Below are positions 8,345 to 16,663 of a DNA stretch of 64,000 nucleotides, piece by piece (the stretch's first letter is position 1; each line of letters opens with the position of its first letter). Under the pieces are notes generated by a model that searched no databases, was not told where the DNA came from, and was given only the letters and a program-made list of their open reading frames with translations. A program made the position numbers and the translations under genes. This DNA is from UBA7330 sp043554545. Its GTDB lineage: Bacteria; Bacteroidota; Bacteroidia; Cytophagales; Cyclobacteriaceae. Location of the stretch: contig CP121337.1 of NCBI GenBank assembly GCA_043554545.1, forward strand, positions 2,914,001-2,978,000, given 5' to 3'.

Positions 8345-9778
8345 ATGAAATTATTAATAGTCTTCAGTCAGTTCTCAAAGATTACAGTCACGCTTCTGGT
8401 CACCTTAATTGTTTTGGGATTTATGTCATGCAAAAAAAAGTTGGGCAGGGAGGAAAACCCTGTTTGTCCTTTGAATAACTGTATTAATTCAAGCATAACA
8501 ACAAGTGTCGATGTTCACGTGGATTTTACTAAGCCTGAATCGGTTCCAACCTTAACAGGTGTCCTACATGGCGTAACATCCGAAACCCCAGAAGAATATA
8601 TTTCCGGTATCCAACTTGCGTCTGCCAGAGGAAAAAGTGCCTCTATGGATCTGCTGTTGCGATATGGTATAACTCCTGTTCTTGTAGTTAGCGATTATGT
8701 CAAACTACAAGGAAAACACCCATCAGCAAACTGGAATTCCTACGAAACCCAAGTTAAAGAATTAGTTAATCTTCATAGCAATTCGGTAATCTATGATCTG
8801 TGGAATGAGCCTGACGTTGAATACTTTTGGCCTTGGTGGAAAGGATTTATAGATAATAATAGTGAATTGAACTATTTTGAAACCTTTAAACGTGGACACG
8901 ATATAATAAGAGAAATTTTAGGAGATGACGCTATCATTACCGGACCATCACATGCTATACTATCGGAGCCGAAGATGCGAAGATTTGTGGATTATTGCCG
9001 CCAAGAATCCTTAAAGGTTCAAATTTTAGCAGTGCATATCCTTTCTCAACCTGACCAGGAGTTTGACCAGGTAGAAAGGCAACTCCGCCGAATCTATGAG
9101 GATTATGTAAACAATCCTGAATATAGTGAAGTAGGCGTAACAGAGTTACATGTTGGTGAATATGGAGGCCCTAAACAGTATGGTCGCCCAGGTTCAATGC
9201 TGGCCTTAATTCGGATTATGGAGCGCGCGGGTGTTACCCAGGCTATGAGAGCCATTTGGGGGCCAGCCAGCCAATTCAGAAATGACCTTCATGGCTTGCA
9301 GGTTTTTACTGGAAGAGCCGATCCACTGCATCCAGATGAATGGGGTCCAAGCGATGGAGCCTTATCGGATCTGTTAACGCCCGACTTTCTTCCTCGCGGT
9401 AATTGGTGGGCCCATAAATATTACGCTGATGGAGCAAATTCAAGGGTAGAGGCAAGTTCAAACCTGGAGTATATCATGCCACTGGCCAGCAGCGCATCAG
9501 CAAATCTCAACAATCAACACCAGGTCATTCTTGCAAGTTATAATAGTGAAAAATTTAAAAACCGCCTTGATAAAATTGGGGTCCGTTTGAAAGGCTTGTC
9601 TTTGGAAGATGGAGCAAAGATAAAACTATTAAGAATCCCTTACGATGATACTGCTTCGCTAGAGACTGTACCTCTCGTCTGTGAATGTGAACTGCAACCT
9701 CAATCGGAAGATCAGGTAACTTTTTCAGTTGACACACCAGATGACTACGAGGTATATGTCCTAACAATTGAGAATTGA
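8345..9778 (+). CDS. GH39-like (clan A) glycoside hydrolase lipoprotein
   Basis: A 477-residue lipoprotein (FMSC, Cys29) with a TIM-barrel glycosidase pattern. YDLWNEPDVEYF supplies the acid/base Glu155 in the WNEP motif at the end of strand 4, and VTELHVGEYGG supplies the nucleophile candidate Glu272 (or Glu267) about 115 residues later. This spacing fits clan GH-A families such as GH39. The C-terminal 100 residues look like a beta-sandwich. Retaining hydrolysis of a glycosidic bond is expected; the sugar is unknown. The gene stands alone between group II intron relics and an attC-like end, so it looks like a captured cassette and not part of a PUL operon. A GH30 or GH5 relative cannot be excluded. 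Confidence 0.7.
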   Translation: MKLLIVFSQFSKITVTLLVTLIVLGFMSCKKKLGREENPVCPLNNCINSSITTSVDVHVDFTKPESVPTLTGVLHGVTSETPEEYISGIQLASARGKSASMDLLLRYGITPVLVVSDYVKLQGKHPSANWNSYETQVKELVNLHSNSVIYDLWNEPDVEYFWPWWKGFIDNNSELNYFETFKRGHDIIREILGDDAIITGPSHAILSEPKMRRFVDYCRQESLKVQILAVHILSQPDQEFDQVERQLRRIYEDYVNNPEYSEVGVTELHVGEYGGPKQYGRPGSMLALIRIMERAGVTQAMRAIWGPASQFRNDLHGLQVFTGRADPLHPDEWGPSDGALSDLLTPDFLPRGNWWAHKYYADGANSRVEASSNLEYIMPLASSASANLNNQHQVILASYNSEKFKNRLDKIGVRLKGLSLEDGAKIKLLRIPYDDTASLETVPLVCECELQPQSEDQVTFSVDTPDDYEVYVLTIEN

Positions 9779-9784
9779 CAGTAG

Positions 9785-9916
9785 AAAAAAAAGATATACC
9801 GCCAGTCAAGTAGGCGGCCGATGAGCGATTAAGCCCACGGTGCGCCTCTCACACCACCCAGCGTATGCTTACGCTAAAGCTTCAGCATAGGCGCTACGGG
9901 TCGCGTATACGGCGGT
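9785..9916 (-). mobile_element. Group II intron relic (3' RNA domains)
   Basis: Read on the minus strand just after the maturase stop, AACCGCCGTATACGCGACCC and GGTGGTGTGAGAGG are the characteristic sequences that follow the reading frame of one group II intron lineage. A 38-bp palindromic insert with AAAGCTTC at its centre separates them. The relic lies immediately behind the GH39-like gene and is antiparallel to it. Confidence 0.65.
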
Positions 9917-10202
9917 TCACTGAATTTCAGGTTGCGTTTTATGGTAATAGGAAAGCATCGAATTGTACCCTCTCCGCCTGAGTCGGGATAAAGTGATAGT
10001 TGTCCCAAGTATGGGGCTTTGAGCAATTGCCCAACCTCCCATTCGAGTGCGACTATAGGCATATGCCCTGTCTTTGTCCACTCCCAGACGTATCAGGTTC
10101 TTACGTTTTCGCTCAGGTTTCTTCCAGTCATGCCACACACAGTAACGAAGGCGATTCCTCAGCCACTCGTCGAGTGCTTTGAGTATAGCTGATATGCTAC
10201 AA
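9917..10202 (-). pseudogene. Group II intron reverse transcriptase/maturase, C-terminal fragment
   Basis: The minus strand encodes about 90 residues, including LDEWLRNRLRYCVWHDWKK, RKNLIRLGVDKDRAYAYSRT and SPILGTTITL, the maturase (X) and DNA-binding end of group II intron-encoded proteins. An in-frame stop near 10203 and loss of similarity upstream show that the reverse transcriptase domain is gone. It is continuous with the intron RNA relic at 9785-9916. The fragment cannot splice or move by itself. Confidence 0.8.
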
Positions 10203-10378
10203 CACTATACACGGATCATTACGCTTCATTCTAATCCCCGAGGGGCCGGTGTTTGCCACGATTTGATTCAAGATTCCCTTTCCCTGAACCAGATAGCATT
10301 GTCGAATATCTTCCTTACTATAAAATCACACCAAAAAACGAACATTCAGAAGAGATAGAAAGTGGCTTTAACACAAAT

Positions 10379-10525
10379 CAAGCTGCCTGCGCTCCACACA
10401 AAGCTTCACACAACCTTCTATAAAGCTTTATGCGACCCTCTACAAAGCTTTACGCAAGCCTCTTTAAAGCTTTACATCGAGGCCTATCAAGCTTTTCAGG
10501 AGCTCTCGTAAAGCTTTACGTCTTC
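10379..10525. repeat. Array of six AAGCTT palindromes at exact 22-bp spacing
   Basis: AAGCTT starts at 10401, 10423, 10445, 10467, 10489 and 10511, an exact 22-bp period, usually within AAAGCTTTA. A degenerate seventh copy (AAGCTG at 10380) is one base out of phase. The 16-bp spacers share a pyrimidine-rich CCTCT-like part but differ otherwise. Because 22 is not a multiple of three and no frame stays open, this is not coding. The surrounding intergenic stretch (10203-10834) has no other feature that I can support. Confidence 0.85.
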
Positions 10526-10834
10526 TGCTGCTATGCCTTATCGTTCCGTTAATCCCTTTTACACTTAAAAGTTAAGGATAATTGGATTTCTAATTTAGGT
10601 GTTTATAAGCGACGGAATCATGGGGTTTCATCGGTCAGGATACTTTGGTGGGGATTGGAAAGCCCGCCACTATTAATTAATTTAAATCAGGGGGTGGCTA
10701 TGAGGATTGAACTCCACTGCTTCTGGCAGTTGTCTTTCTTTGTAGATACTTTTGTGTAGTTGGGCAGTTTCGCTAGTTTTATCTGAAATTGCAAAGCTAG
10801 GGGCATACACCATAGCTTGGCGATAGATGGAATA

Positions 10835-11242
10835 ATGTACAAAATCGAAAATATACCTTTTCAATCAACGTGGAAAATACGACATTCTGTGATGTGGCCG
10901 AACAAATCAATCGACTATATCAAGCTAACTGACGATCAACAAGGTCAACATTTGGGCCTCTTTATTGAAGAACAACTAGTATCGATCGTATCTGCATTTA
11001 TAAGATCAAATGAAGCTCAATTCCGAAAATTCGCAACATTGGATGAACATCAAGGCAAAGGCTACGGAACAATTCTATTGAGACATTTAATTACGAAACT
11101 TGAACATCAAAACCTAAAAAGAATCTGGTGCAATGCGAGAATTGACAAAACGAACTTTTATGAACGATTTGGATTAATCGTAACAAAGACTACTTTCACC
11201 AAAGGCGGAATCGATTATATGATAATGGAAAAATCCATCTAA
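10835..11242 (+). CDS. GNAT-family N-acetyltransferase
   Basis: A 135-residue acetyltransferase from the ATG at 10835 (a TTG at 10817 would add six residues). The core GNAT pattern is visible: a beta4 strand with FRKFATLDEHQGKGYGT, where Q/RxxGxG/A binds acetyl-CoA (residues about 72-85), then the LNLKRIWCNAR strand and NFYERFGL, the usual YxxxGF segment. The acetyl acceptor is unknown. The stop codon lies within an attC-like core (CATCTAAC), and the gene has a lower GC content than the PUL genes, both consistent with a mobile gene cassette. No operon partner is present. Confidence 0.8.
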   Translation: MYKIENIPFQSTWKIRHSVMWPNKSIDYIKLTDDQQGQHLGLFIEEQLVSIVSAFIRSNEAQFRKFATLDEHQGKGYGTILLRHLITKLEHQNLKRIWCNARIDKTNFYERFGLIVTKTTFTKGGIDYMIMEKSI

Positions 11243-11466
11243 CAAACTGTATAAAGGCATGTGCTTAAGTGCTTTCTACAAACTGCATCAGAACTTGACC
11301 GTTTCTCCTGCCACAGTGAAAGATTTGTGTTGTTTGGATACTTCTTCTCGCGGGATCTTTCACTTCGGAACGCAGTGCTATTTGGAAGCGTTGTGAGCTT
11401 CGGCAGATTTCACTACTTTAGAGCTGACCATTAAGTGAGAGCACACGCCTCATACATGGACGTTCT
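11238..11466 (+). repeat. attC-like imperfect palindrome behind the GNAT gene
   Basis: The left arm (CTAACAAACTGTATAAAGGC then ATGTGCT, 11239-11265) pairs with the right arm (AGCACACGCCTCATAC then ATGGACGTTCTG, 11440-11467), with GTATRAGGCRTGTGCT in common. The arms enclose about 170 bp. This layout resembles an integron attC site or the related Bacteroidota cassette boundaries. The interior holds no gene that I can support. Confidence 0.4.
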
Positions 11467-11503
11467 GTGCCCTTTAAAAGAATCATACTGTAACATATAA
11501 AAC

Positions 11504-12658
11504 ATGAAAAGGAAAAGAATAAAACAAGTAATAATTAGTATTCTGATTATTACTATTGGATTTATTGTTTTTACCGATAATTATTATGGACGATTAATTC
11601 GTTGGGGTATGGGTGATGTTTATGATTATCAGAAATTTCCTTCTATAACAATCGAAAATTCCAACAATCCATATTTAATACCAAAAAGAATTGATAAGGA
11701 ACGTTTCTCAAAGTTAGAATTTGAACGTGAAGGGGAGACTATTAATGATTTTACAAAACTTCTTGCCTTGACAAAAACAAATGCATTTATTGTCATTCAA
11801 AATGATACAATCATCTATGAAAACTATTTGAATGGAAGGAACAGGGAATCCTTATGTAAAGCATTTTCAGCAAGCAAATCGATTTTATCACTTCTAATTG
11901 GAATAGCAGTTCATGAAGGGAAAATAGAAGATATTAATGACCCTCTTAAAAAATATATTAAAGACTTTAGAAATAAGGAATTGGGGGATATAACGATCAA
12001 ACAATGTTTGAATCAAACAACGGGAATTAAGTATAATAGTAGCTTGTCGTCTCTATCTAGTGATAAGCCTAAATTTTACTATACGCTAAATGTACGGGAT
12101 TTGATTAAAGGAGTTGAACTTGAGAACAAACCTGGAACAATTTGGAGTACTGATGAATATAGTATCTTATTATTAGGTTTGGTACTTGAAAATGCAACGG
12201 GAAAATCTATTTCAAATTATCTTCAAGAAAAAATATGGAAACAAATTGGAATGGAATATTCAGCAACATTCTCAATTGACAGCAAAGAACATAAATTTGA
12301 ACATGTTGCGGATGGATTAAATGCCACAGCAATTGATTTTGCGAAGATTGGGATGTTACTTTTAAAGAAAGGTCAATGGAATAATAGACAAATCATTCCT
12401 GAAGAATGGCTTTCTGAATCCATTTCACTAAATGAAAGTTCAAAAACAGACAGGTTCGGATTAAACTATAAATATTTATGGTGGATTAAGAGAAAAAATG
12501 CAGATTTTCATGCTGCTGGACATTTTGGACAATATATTTTTGTTAGTCCAAGGTCAAATACAGTGATTGTTAGATTTGGAGAAAGAAAAGGTGGAGTATC
12601 ATGGTGGTATGATATTTTCCCTAAAATAGTTGATGAATTGAATAAAAAGTCTGAATAG
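11504..12658 (+). CDS. Beta-lactamase-family serine hydrolase, membrane-anchored
   Basis: A 384-residue protein of the class C beta-lactamase/penicillin-binding-protein-like fold. An N-terminal membrane segment (VIISILIITIGFIVF, residues 9-23) anchors or exports it. The S-x-x-K motif occurs in FSASKSILSLLIG, the second motif is close to YSILLLG, and the third is GHFGQYIFV near the C-terminus. Members of this family act as esterases, D-amino-acid peptidases or beta-lactamases, so the substrate cannot be inferred. The gene is AT-rich, stands alone, and is followed within a few bases by a group II intron relic and then an attC-like end, so it too appears to be a cassette. Confidence 0.8.
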   Translation: MKRKRIKQVIISILIITIGFIVFTDNYYGRLIRWGMGDVYDYQKFPSITIENSNNPYLIPKRIDKERFSKLEFEREGETINDFTKLLALTKTNAFIVIQNDTIIYENYLNGRNRESLCKAFSASKSILSLLIGIAVHEGKIEDINDPLKKYIKDFRNKELGDITIKQCLNQTTGIKYNSSLSSLSSDKPKFYYTLNVRDLIKGVELENKPGTIWSTDEYSILLLGLVLENATGKSISNYLQEKIWKQIGMEYSATFSIDSKEHKFEHVADGLNATAIDFAKIGMLLLKKGQWNNRQIIPEEWLSESISLNESSKTDRFGLNYKYLWWIKRKNADFHAAGHFGQYIFVSPRSNTVIVRFGERKGGVSWWYDIFPKIVDELNKKSE

Positions 12659-12659
12659 A

Positions 12660-12775
12660 AACGGCTCAGAGTCGAGTAAGCTAGGGGAATTTCACCCCTA
12701 ACTTCTCACAGAACCTTGTGGGGACGCCTAGTCGTGAACCTCTCAATTCACACGGCTCTTATCATGCAGTCCTCC
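12660..12775 (-). mobile_element. Group II intron relic (3' RNA domains)
   Basis: On the minus strand the sequence AAGAGCCGTGTGAATTGAGA, then GGTTCTGTGAGAAG, then GGGGTGAAATTCCCC and TTACTCGACTC, matches the stretch between the reading frame and the 3' end of common bacterial group II introns. No maturase remains upstream. A second attC-like end (CGCCATACACGGGCGTTAG) follows at 12849-12867. The rest of 12776-13013 shows nothing that I can name. Confidence 0.65.
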
Positions 12776-13013
12776 AACCAAACCTCATACTCAACCGCTA
12801 TTCTCAAAAATATTATTTATTTTGGTTGTACAATAAAGACTGGCATACACGCCATACACGGGCGTTAGCTTTATGCAGATGTTGACCGCTTACCGTCAAA
12901 AGAACTGGGTCAGATCGTGAAGGACTTAATACCGAACGACTAAACTCCCTCAATGGCCCTGATATCTGCTTAGTCTTTCTTACTTACCATTGATATGTTC
13001 CTTGAAGAAACCA

Positions 13014-13958
13014 TTAAGAATCACAGTCAGGCCCTTCAGGGTTGCAGTAGCGGCTAGGCATGAGTTGGCCTCCCCACTTGGCCCGAAGCACGGCATTGTT
13101 GTTATTATTGCCAGGGTCATTGTCCCAAAAGCTAAAGCCAAACATTTCCCGGTGAAACCACGGTCCGGTATGGCCACCCCAGAAGCCCTCTGCCCCTACC
13201 GTTTGAGATATGACCCGACATATTTTTATGGACCAGGGTATGTTTGATTTTGCCGCTGAGAAGACCCCTTCTGATCCTGCAGGTGTACCACATGCATCAT
13301 GTCCTTCCGGAAGGTAAGGCACTTGAGCTTCTGCATCCGGCACGAAACTCGCTCCACAGTGTGAATTATCTGAGCCCTGGCAAGGTCCATATGCTGATCC
13401 ATTAGTACCCGGATATTTTGAATCCCACATCGTGGTGAACTTCCTTTCATCGCCCCACAGGGCACGGGCAAACAGGCAATGGTCCTTTTTGATCTGGCGG
13501 TCTGCGCTCGTATAGCCTACAAGTGCCCGCAGGTGATTGATCACAATTCTGTGCCATTCGTCAATTTCGGATTTCGTGGGGTTTTTGATGTCTGCGAAAG
13601 GTTTGTGTTCATAGTACAGTTCATAGATGCCCTTCAGTATATCAGCAGATTCAGGAAATAAACATTTTTGAAACTCCTCCCGGGTCATTTGGGTCGGGTC
13701 GCAGATGCTCGTCCCGTCCCATTTTGAGTTCGTCCATTTATCTGCACCTATCCAAGATACTCCATCGGGATCGTGTGAGGGATTGCCTGCATCCAGTGGC
13801 TTGGTAGTAAAGGTGGAATAGGCCGCTTGATCAGGCGTGTATTGCTCTTGGTTCGTATTGCCGGCGTTGCTTACTTCCGGCGCATCGTCTGAGCATGAAG
13901 ATAAGCCCAGACTCATGATTAACAGACTAACCAAGTAAAAATTGATCCTTACTTCCAT
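13014..13958 (-). CDS. Lipoprotein of unknown function
   Basis: A 314-residue protein that I do not recognise. A lipobox (LGLSSC, Cys22) follows a normal signal segment, then a Ser/Asn/Gln-rich linker. The mature part has about ten Cys residues, several in close pairs (SICDPTQ, FQKCLF, CNPEGPDC), and many Trp/Tyr, suggesting a disulphide-stabilised extracytoplasmic domain. The C-terminal GFWGGHTGPWFHREMFGFSF segment contains two His that might bind a metal or ligand. It stands alone between cassette-like DNA and a 1.2-kb gene-free stretch. It could be a surface-exposed binding or enzyme domain, but no family evidence supports a function. Confidence 0.7.
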   Translation of the reverse strand: MEVRINFYLVSLLIMSLGLSSCSDDAPEVSNAGNTNQEQYTPDQAAYSTFTTKPLDAGNPSHDPDGVSWIGADKWTNSKWDGTSICDPTQMTREEFQKCLFPESADILKGIYELYYEHKPFADIKNPTKSEIDEWHRIVINHLRALVGYTSADRQIKKDHCLFARALWGDERKFTTMWDSKYPGTNGSAYGPCQGSDNSHCGASFVPDAEAQVPYLPEGHDACGTPAGSEGVFSAAKSNIPWSIKICRVISQTVGAEGFWGGHTGPWFHREMFGFSFWDNDPGNNNNNAVLRAKWGGQLMPSRYCNPEGPDCDS

Positions 13959-14194
13959 AGCATTTTAGTATTATTATTTTGTAGAAAAAACAGATTCAAA
14001 GCTAAGTGCTAAACCATAGTAAAACTAATGAGGACCATGTTTTATAATTGCCGTTTCGGGGAGTGATCCGTTTACTTATGCGCTCTCCCATGTCACACAA
14101 CAGTTCATGAATCTTAAGATTTCGCTATTTTAGTGCGCTATACAACTAATGTGCTCCTAGCTCAAGCGAATAATTGCACTATTCCGATATTTAG

Positions 14195-14281
14195 TAAAAC
14201 CCGCCTTCATTTTAATCAAAACCTGCGCGGGTTTTAGTTAAAGTCTGCGCAGGTTTTAGGCAAAGTATTCGCAGACTTTTT
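14195..14281. repeat. Second 22-bp-period array, four palindromic units
   Basis: Four units, each 22 bp long, begin at about 14195, 14217, 14239 and 14261. Each is close to a palindrome of the form AAARYCTGCGCAGRYTTT (for example AAAACCTGCGCGGGTTTT). The period is the same as in the array at 10379-10525, although the sequence is unrelated. The stretch from 13959 to 15225 has no supported gene; besides this array it holds a 187-bp repeat and two hairpins. Confidence 0.8.
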
Positions 14282-14647
14282 ACATCATCACAAAAACACC
14301 ATTTAAAGGGGATTGAAGCTGTTTTTATACAGAAAGCTCTCAAAAATATGTTCCAATAATTCTATATAATTATTCTAAGATAGCCATCCAAAGTACCGCA
14401 TCCTGCTTACCCGGCAACCCGGCTTTGGAATTAGCTACAGGCGAGCTATTTTAGAAGGAAGTGCCACTCGTCTTATCGTATTTTTGTATTAAATAATCTC
14501 CAACGAATGAACAACTCTTTTCATGTATATAGACCTGCTGGTAAAAACTAAGACCTGATTATCTTGATCACATGAAGATGCTTCTAGCATGTTATGATTA
14601 TCTGGTTGGACAGTTGGGTTTGTAGAAAGATTGAATAAATGATGTAG

Positions 14648-14834
14648 CCTTTGGACACTCTGCCAATCCAAAATTTTAATAATGATAAAAGTAAAGTGGA
14701 CTTGCTACATTTGGCCTGGCTAATGAGCAAGCCCAAAGGTCAGCATTTCAAACTCGCCTACGTTTCTTAGCTAGGTTTGTGATCATTATCACAGGCTATG
14801 AAGAAAATCCTTGAACCCATTAAAAACGAAAAAT
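14648..14834 (+). repeat. 187-bp direct repeat, left copy
   Basis: This segment matches 21844-22030 along its full length with scattered substitutions, including the runs CTCTGCCAATCCAAAATTTT and TGGACTTGCTACATTTGGCC. In the right copy the last bases form the start codon of the clan-D glycosidase; here the same bases lead into a hairpin and not a gene. Confidence 0.9.
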
Positions 14835-14836
14835 CC

Positions 14837-14872
14837 AGCCTTCAACATGATCCGAAGGTCATGTTGAAGGCT
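14837..14872 (-). terminator. Perfect 14-bp stem hairpin
   Basis: AGCCTTCAACATGA and TCATGTTGAAGGCT pair perfectly around an 8-base loop. On the minus strand the stem is followed by GGATTTTTCGTTTTT, the pattern of an intrinsic terminator for minus-strand transcription. It could back up the hairpin at 15090-15113. Confidence 0.6.
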
Positions 14873-15089
14873 TCATGAAAAGGAATCTTTCGATTCCGGC
14901 AAGTTCTCTCCAATGAAAAGGTGGAGCGATGCACATGGATAAAGAGACCGTCGTTCATGGAGGCTATGGACGCACAATTTTGATTTCTGGTTGCCAAATA
15001 AGATCCACTTACTTTTACTTTCTTTATGGACATACTTTCAGGTTCCCTACATATGAATATGTGGGCAAGCTTCTCAATGCTAAAAATAA

Positions 15090-15113
15090 AAGCCCGGAAT
15101 TGCTTCCGAGCTT
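15090..15113 (-). terminator. Intrinsic terminator of the ECF-sigma operon
   Basis: A 10-bp stem (AAGCCCGGAA with TTCCGAGCTT, one mismatch) and a 4-base loop are followed on the minus strand by TTTTATTTTTA. It lies 113 bp beyond the stop of the last minus-strand gene of the operon, the position expected for its terminator. Confidence 0.7.
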
Positions 15114-15225
15114 TATAGTCAAATCAGCATTGCTGCCTCTTTGACTTTCTTCAACCAACCTTACTAATTATTTTACAATAGCCATCGATCGATTTCAAAC
15201 CATCAGATTATTAATCGATTTTTTG

Positions 15226-16110
15226 TTAATGGTCCTTTTTGCCTTCACCCAATTGAAATGTCCGTGATATATTGAATCCAAAATGGATATCTCCAGCAAA
15301 AAAGTCATTATTGACTTCTGCAATGAATCCCTTTTCGACCATGGACTGGCTATTGGTAAAGTGAAGTTGGAAAACGTGCCCACCCGTTTCAATATCAAAC
15401 CCTATACCGATCGCATTGGTAGTTCCTTGTTGCAATCGATTGAACTGATGATAGTATTCTGCATTCACAGAAATACGCTGAGTTAGCTTGAACCTTCCAC
15501 CAGCGCCAAGTGCATAGATATCATTGTTATCCTGATCTGGCTTGATAGTATTGAAGTGCACATAAGTGGGCATCAATTGTAGCGAAATATTGGCGTTGAT
15601 CTTTTGAGCAATTAAAATTTGATTGGCGTAAGCCAATCGATCATTGAAACCGATCATGTCTTCAAAAAGATCCTCTTTCAGCGTCTTGATAGATCCAGAG
15701 GTAAACAGGGTAACAGAAACAGGCATGGCATTAGCTCCGGTGCTTTGTCTCAGCAATCTGTATTTCAGATACCCGTCAAATGTCTTCTCAAATGAATTTC
15801 GACCTATTCCAATATTGAAACGATCCATGACTCCATAATCAAAACCGATTCTGACATTGGATTGATCCAGTCCAAAGAGCTCGTAAGCGCCCCCATTGAT
15901 TTTTCCGAAGCGGTGCGAAATCAAAAAGTCCAAGTTGTTTTTTCTTCTTGTTTCAACAGAATGTCCATTAAGGATTCTCGTTCCTTTGAATGTTGCTTCG
16001 ACGATGTAAGTCTCTTCAGGTATTTGCTCGTCGAGTAAATCCAAAAGGTCATCTTGTGAATATAAGCTTATCGACCAGAAGCATAGGGTGATGAATAGCA
16101 ATTTTTTCAT
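15226..16110 (-). CDS. DUF5777-like beta-barrel protein
   Basis: A 294-residue secreted protein starting at the ATG at 16110 (an upstream start at 16140 would add ten residues before the signal). The signal KKLLFITLCFWSISLYSQ ends in an AQ/SQ-like site. The mature protein reads as alternating amphipathic strands (for example VRIGFDYGVMDRFNIGIG and NAIGIGFDIETGGHVFQLHF), typical of outer-membrane barrels and of the DUF5777 family found in Bacteroidota next to YceI proteins. It follows the YceI gene by 4 bp and is the last gene of the operon. Function is unknown. Confidence 0.75.
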   Translation of the reverse strand: MKKLLFITLCFWSISLYSQDDLLDLLDEQIPEETYIVEATFKGTRILNGHSVETRRKNNLDFLISHRFGKINGGAYELFGLDQSNVRIGFDYGVMDRFNIGIGRNSFEKTFDGYLKYRLLRQSTGANAMPVSVTLFTSGSIKTLKEDLFEDMIGFNDRLAYANQILIAQKINANISLQLMPTYVHFNTIKPDQDNNDIYALGAGGRFKLTQRISVNAEYYHQFNRLQQGTTNAIGIGFDIETGGHVFQLHFTNSQSMVEKGFIAEVNNDFFAGDIHFGFNISRTFQLGEGKKDH

Positions 16111-16114
16111 GTTC

Positions 16115-16657
16115 TTACCTTTCAAAGTTGAAACTAGCATTCACTTCTACTTCCTCAGCGATCTTGGTTACGACTACTTTCGGAATCTTGATATTGTAGT
16201 CTGCAACTTTGACCAGAAATGAAGTTGTTGCGACAATATTTTTCTCTGAAATGACCATTTTAATCGTAGTTGTTATCTCTTGGGTTACACCATGGATGGT
16301 AAGCTTACCAGAAACAGGAACTTCTATTTCTCCATTTTTTGTGAAATCAACAGGACTGTCGAAAGCACCAGAAAAAGTTGCTTTAGGGTATTTATCAGAT
16401 TCTACATAATTTTCATTAAAATGCTCTTGCATGAGCGCTTTGTCAAAATTGAAGCTTTTCATCAAAATGGTAACGGCGACTTTACTATTTTCCAAATCTA
16501 GAATCCCGAGTGCCTGACTGGTGGTAGCTTCGATGTTTTCCAAAGGTGCCTCCGAAAAGAAACTGACTTTTGCTGATCTATCAATGAGTCTGTTCTGAGC
16601 GATTATCGATGTGCTGATCAGAATGACTGTGAGTGTAACAAGTATATATTTTTTCAT
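16115..16657 (-). CDS. YceI-family periplasmic protein
   Basis: A 180-residue YceI-like lipocalin-fold protein with a Sec signal (ILVTLTVILISTSIIAQ). The body shows the family pattern: VSFFSEAPLENIEATTSQA at the start, SFNFDKALMQEHFNENYVES in the middle, then YPKATFSG and GKLTIHGVTQEI. Members bind isoprenoids or similar hydrophobic molecules in a barrel and are often linked to stress or respiratory chains. It lies 6 bp after the OB-fold gene in a sigma-factor operon with c-type-like and cupredoxin-like proteins. Confidence 0.88.
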   Translation of the reverse strand: MKKYILVTLTVILISTSIIAQNRLIDRSAKVSFFSEAPLENIEATTSQALGILDLENSKVAVTILMKSFNFDKALMQEHFNENYVESDKYPKATFSGAFDSPVDFTKNGEIEVPVSGKLTIHGVTQEITTTIKMVISEKNIVATTSFLVKVADYNIKIPKVVVTKIAEEVEVNASFNFER

Positions 16658-16663
16658 AATTGT

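Noticed and set aside
9555..9809. Minus-strand open frame opposite the GH39-like gene
   Set aside because: It is a shadow of the strongly supported glycosidase frame.
10379..10525. CRISPR array
   Set aside because: The repeated part is only about 8-9 bp within a 22-bp period, far shorter than CRISPR repeats and spacers, and no cas gene is nearby.
10682..10864. Minus-strand open frame of about 60 codons
   Set aside because: It overlaps the upstream region and start of the GNAT gene and shows no domain, signal or conserved pattern.
8283..12870. A functional integron
   Set aside because: No integrase or attI site is visible, and the attC-like ends are imperfect; only cassette-like borders can be claimed.
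14648..14834. Insertion sequence end
   Set aside because: The 187-bp copies carry no transposase and no terminal inverted repeats that I can see.
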